A DNA stretch of 5,217 nucleotides from Alistipes sp. (GTDB lineage Bacteria; Bacteroidota; Bacteroidia; Bacteroidales; Rikenellaceae), in NCBI GenBank assembly GCA_028691095.1, contig JAQUZZ010000130.1, positions 1-5,217 of the forward strand. The letters run 5' to 3'. The first letter of the stretch is position 1, and each line of letters starts with the position of its first letter. The notes under the pieces are model-generated. The model ran no database searches, was not told the origin of the DNA, and saw nothing but the letters and a program-made list of their open reading frames with translations. This document shows positions 4,200 to 5,217 of the stretch, one piece after another. The position numbers and the translations under genes are program-made.

Positions 4200-5217
4200 A
4201 TATCGAAACCGACTTTTTAGTAATCGGCAGTGGAATTGCCGGTCTGAGTTTCGCCCTGAAAGCTGCCGAACACGGCAAAGTAACGATCGTCACCAAAGGC
4301 GAATTAGGAGAGTGTAACACCGATTACGCCCAAGGAGGCATCGCCTCGGTGATGTATGACCCCGACACCTTCGAGAAACACATTCACGACACGCTGGTCT
4401 GCGGAGCCGGCATCTGCGATCGCGATGCGGTCAATCAGGTGGTCACTCACGCCCCCGGGGTCATCAAGCAACTCATCCAGTGGGGTACGAAGTTCGACAA
4501 AGATGGTTCGGGACGCTATGAGTTGGCGCGCGAAGGCGGGCACAGCGAACACCGCATCCTACACCATAAGGACATCACCGGTCACGAGATCGAACGGGCG
4601 TTGATCAGCCGCGTCAAACGGCATCACAACATCGAGATTTTTGAGCACTATTTTGCCGTAGATCTTCTCACCCAGCACCATTTGGGCAAGTTGGTCAAAA
4701 AGAGCACCCCCGACATCACCTGCTTCGGAGCCTATGTGCTCAACCTCAAGAAGCATGAGATCTACACCTTCCTCTCCAAAGTCACCGTGATGGCAACCGG
4801 CGGTGTGGGCAACATCTACCACACCACCACCAATCCCAGCGTGGCCACAGGCGACGGAGTGGCCATGGTGCATCGAGCCAAAGGCGTAGTCGAGGGGATG
4901 CAGTTCATTCAGTTTCACCCCACCTCACTCTACAATCCGGGCGAACGCCCCTCTTTCCTCATTAGCGAAGCGATGCGCGGATTCGGAGCCCTGCTGCGCC
5001 TGCAAAACGGCAAAGAGTTTATGCAGAAGTACCACCCTATGGGATCCCTCGCCCCTCGCGATGTCGTGGCACGAAGCATCGACCATGAGCTCAAAATATC
5101 GGGTGAAGAGTTTGTCTATCTGGATATTACGCACAAAGATCCCAAAGAGGTCATCAACCACTTCCCCAATATCTACCAGAAGTGCCTCTCGATCGGCATC
5201 GACCTAACGAAGGATAT
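4196..5217 (+). CDS. nadB: L-aspartate oxidase NadB, 3' end outside the window
   Basis: NadB is the cytoplasmic FAD enzyme that oxidises L-aspartate to iminoaspartate, which NadA condenses with dihydroxyacetone phosphate to quinolinate for de novo NAD synthesis. The ATG at 4196-4198 overlaps the lysozyme TGA; 340 codons are open to the window end, about two-thirds of the usual length of about 520-530. Visible motifs are the FAD dinucleotide fold VIGSGIAGLSFA (9-20), DYAQGGIAS (43-51), EGGHSEHRILHHKDITG (113-129), ATGGVGNIYHTTTNP (200-214), TGDGVAMVHRA (218-228), EGMQFIQFHPTSLY (233-246), SEAMRGFGA (257-265) and APRDVVARSI (286-295). The HPTS histidine and APRDVVAR arginines match the substrate-binding region shared with succinate dehydrogenase/fumarate reductase flavoproteins. 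Those relatives are less likely, given the AQGGIA and GGHSxxRILH signatures. Missing sequence is the helical C-terminal domain. Translation is probably coupled to the lysozyme gene. Confidence 0.95.
   Translation, partial: MNIETDFLVIGSGIAGLSFALKAAEHGKVTIVTKGELGECNTDYAQGGIASVMYDPDTFEKHIHDTLVCGAGICDRDAVNQVVTHAPGVIKQLIQWGTKFDKDGSGRYELAREGGHSEHRILHHKDITGHEIERALISRVKRHHNIEIFEHYFAVDLLTQHHLGKLVKKSTPDITCFGAYVLNLKKHEIYTFLSKVTVMATGGVGNIYHTTTNPSVATGDGVAMVHRAKGVVEGMQFIQFHPTSLYNPGERPSFLISEAMRGFGALLRLQNGKEFMQKYHPMGSLAPRDVVARSIDHELKISGEEFVYLDITHKDPKEVINHFPNIYQKCLSIGIDLTKD

Noticed and set aside
1..5217. Defence system, mobile element, CRISPR array or integration site
   Set aside because: All coding space is taken by housekeeping-type genes and one channel; there is no transposase, integrase, nuclease or toxin signature, no repeat-spacer pattern and no tRNA-flanked direct repeat.

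Overview
This window looks like ordinary chromosomal DNA from a member of the Bacteroidota, most likely Bacteroidales. The evidence is threefold. Several gene starts are preceded by boxes matching the Bacteroidota -7 promoter consensus TAnnTTTG. No start has a convincing Shine-Dalgarno sequence. The protein sequences also look Bacteroidota-like, including a short Rex, a lipoprotein GH25 lysozyme and NadB with a DYAQGGIA motif. I cannot fix the genus. The coding sequence is moderately GC-rich, while the gap at about 3340-3530 is visibly AT-richer.

Layout, left to right. (1) Positions 1-764, minus strand: a RibF-family FAD synthetase whose 3' end lies outside the window. (2) Positions 767-1411, minus strand: the NADH/NAD+-sensing repressor Rex, immediately upstream of ribF with a 2-base gap, so rex-ribF is probably one transcript. 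(3) Positions 1412-1712: a divergent intergenic region with one Bacteroidota-type promoter facing each way. (4) Positions 1713-2357, plus strand: a HAD-superfamily phosphatase/phosphomutase. (5) Positions 2369-2423: a perfect 26-bp hairpin between convergent genes, probably a bidirectional terminator. (6) Positions 2455-3237, minus strand: a six-transmembrane ion channel with a non-canonical selectivity filter. (7) Positions 3238-3524: a second divergent intergenic region with a plus-strand promoter and an imperfect foldable element. (8) Positions 3525-4199, plus strand: a GH25 lysozyme-like lipoprotein. (9) Positions 4196-5217 and beyond, plus strand: L-aspartate oxidase NadB, overlapping the lysozyme stop by four bases (ATGA) and cut by the window edge.

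Three of the six genes concern redox cofactors: Rex senses NADH, RibF makes FAD, and NadB is an FAD enzyme that starts NAD synthesis. They lie in two separate, oppositely oriented transcription units, and I found no Rex operator that would link them. The HAD enzyme, the channel and the lysozyme have no evident functional tie to them.

I see no mobile element, CRISPR array, tRNA, rRNA or defence system, and nothing that amounts to a new multi-gene system. The points most worth a second look are the apparently non-functional riboflavin-kinase half of RibF, the GAAV selectivity filter of the channel, the perfect hairpin without a T-tract, and the foldable element at 3320-3394.
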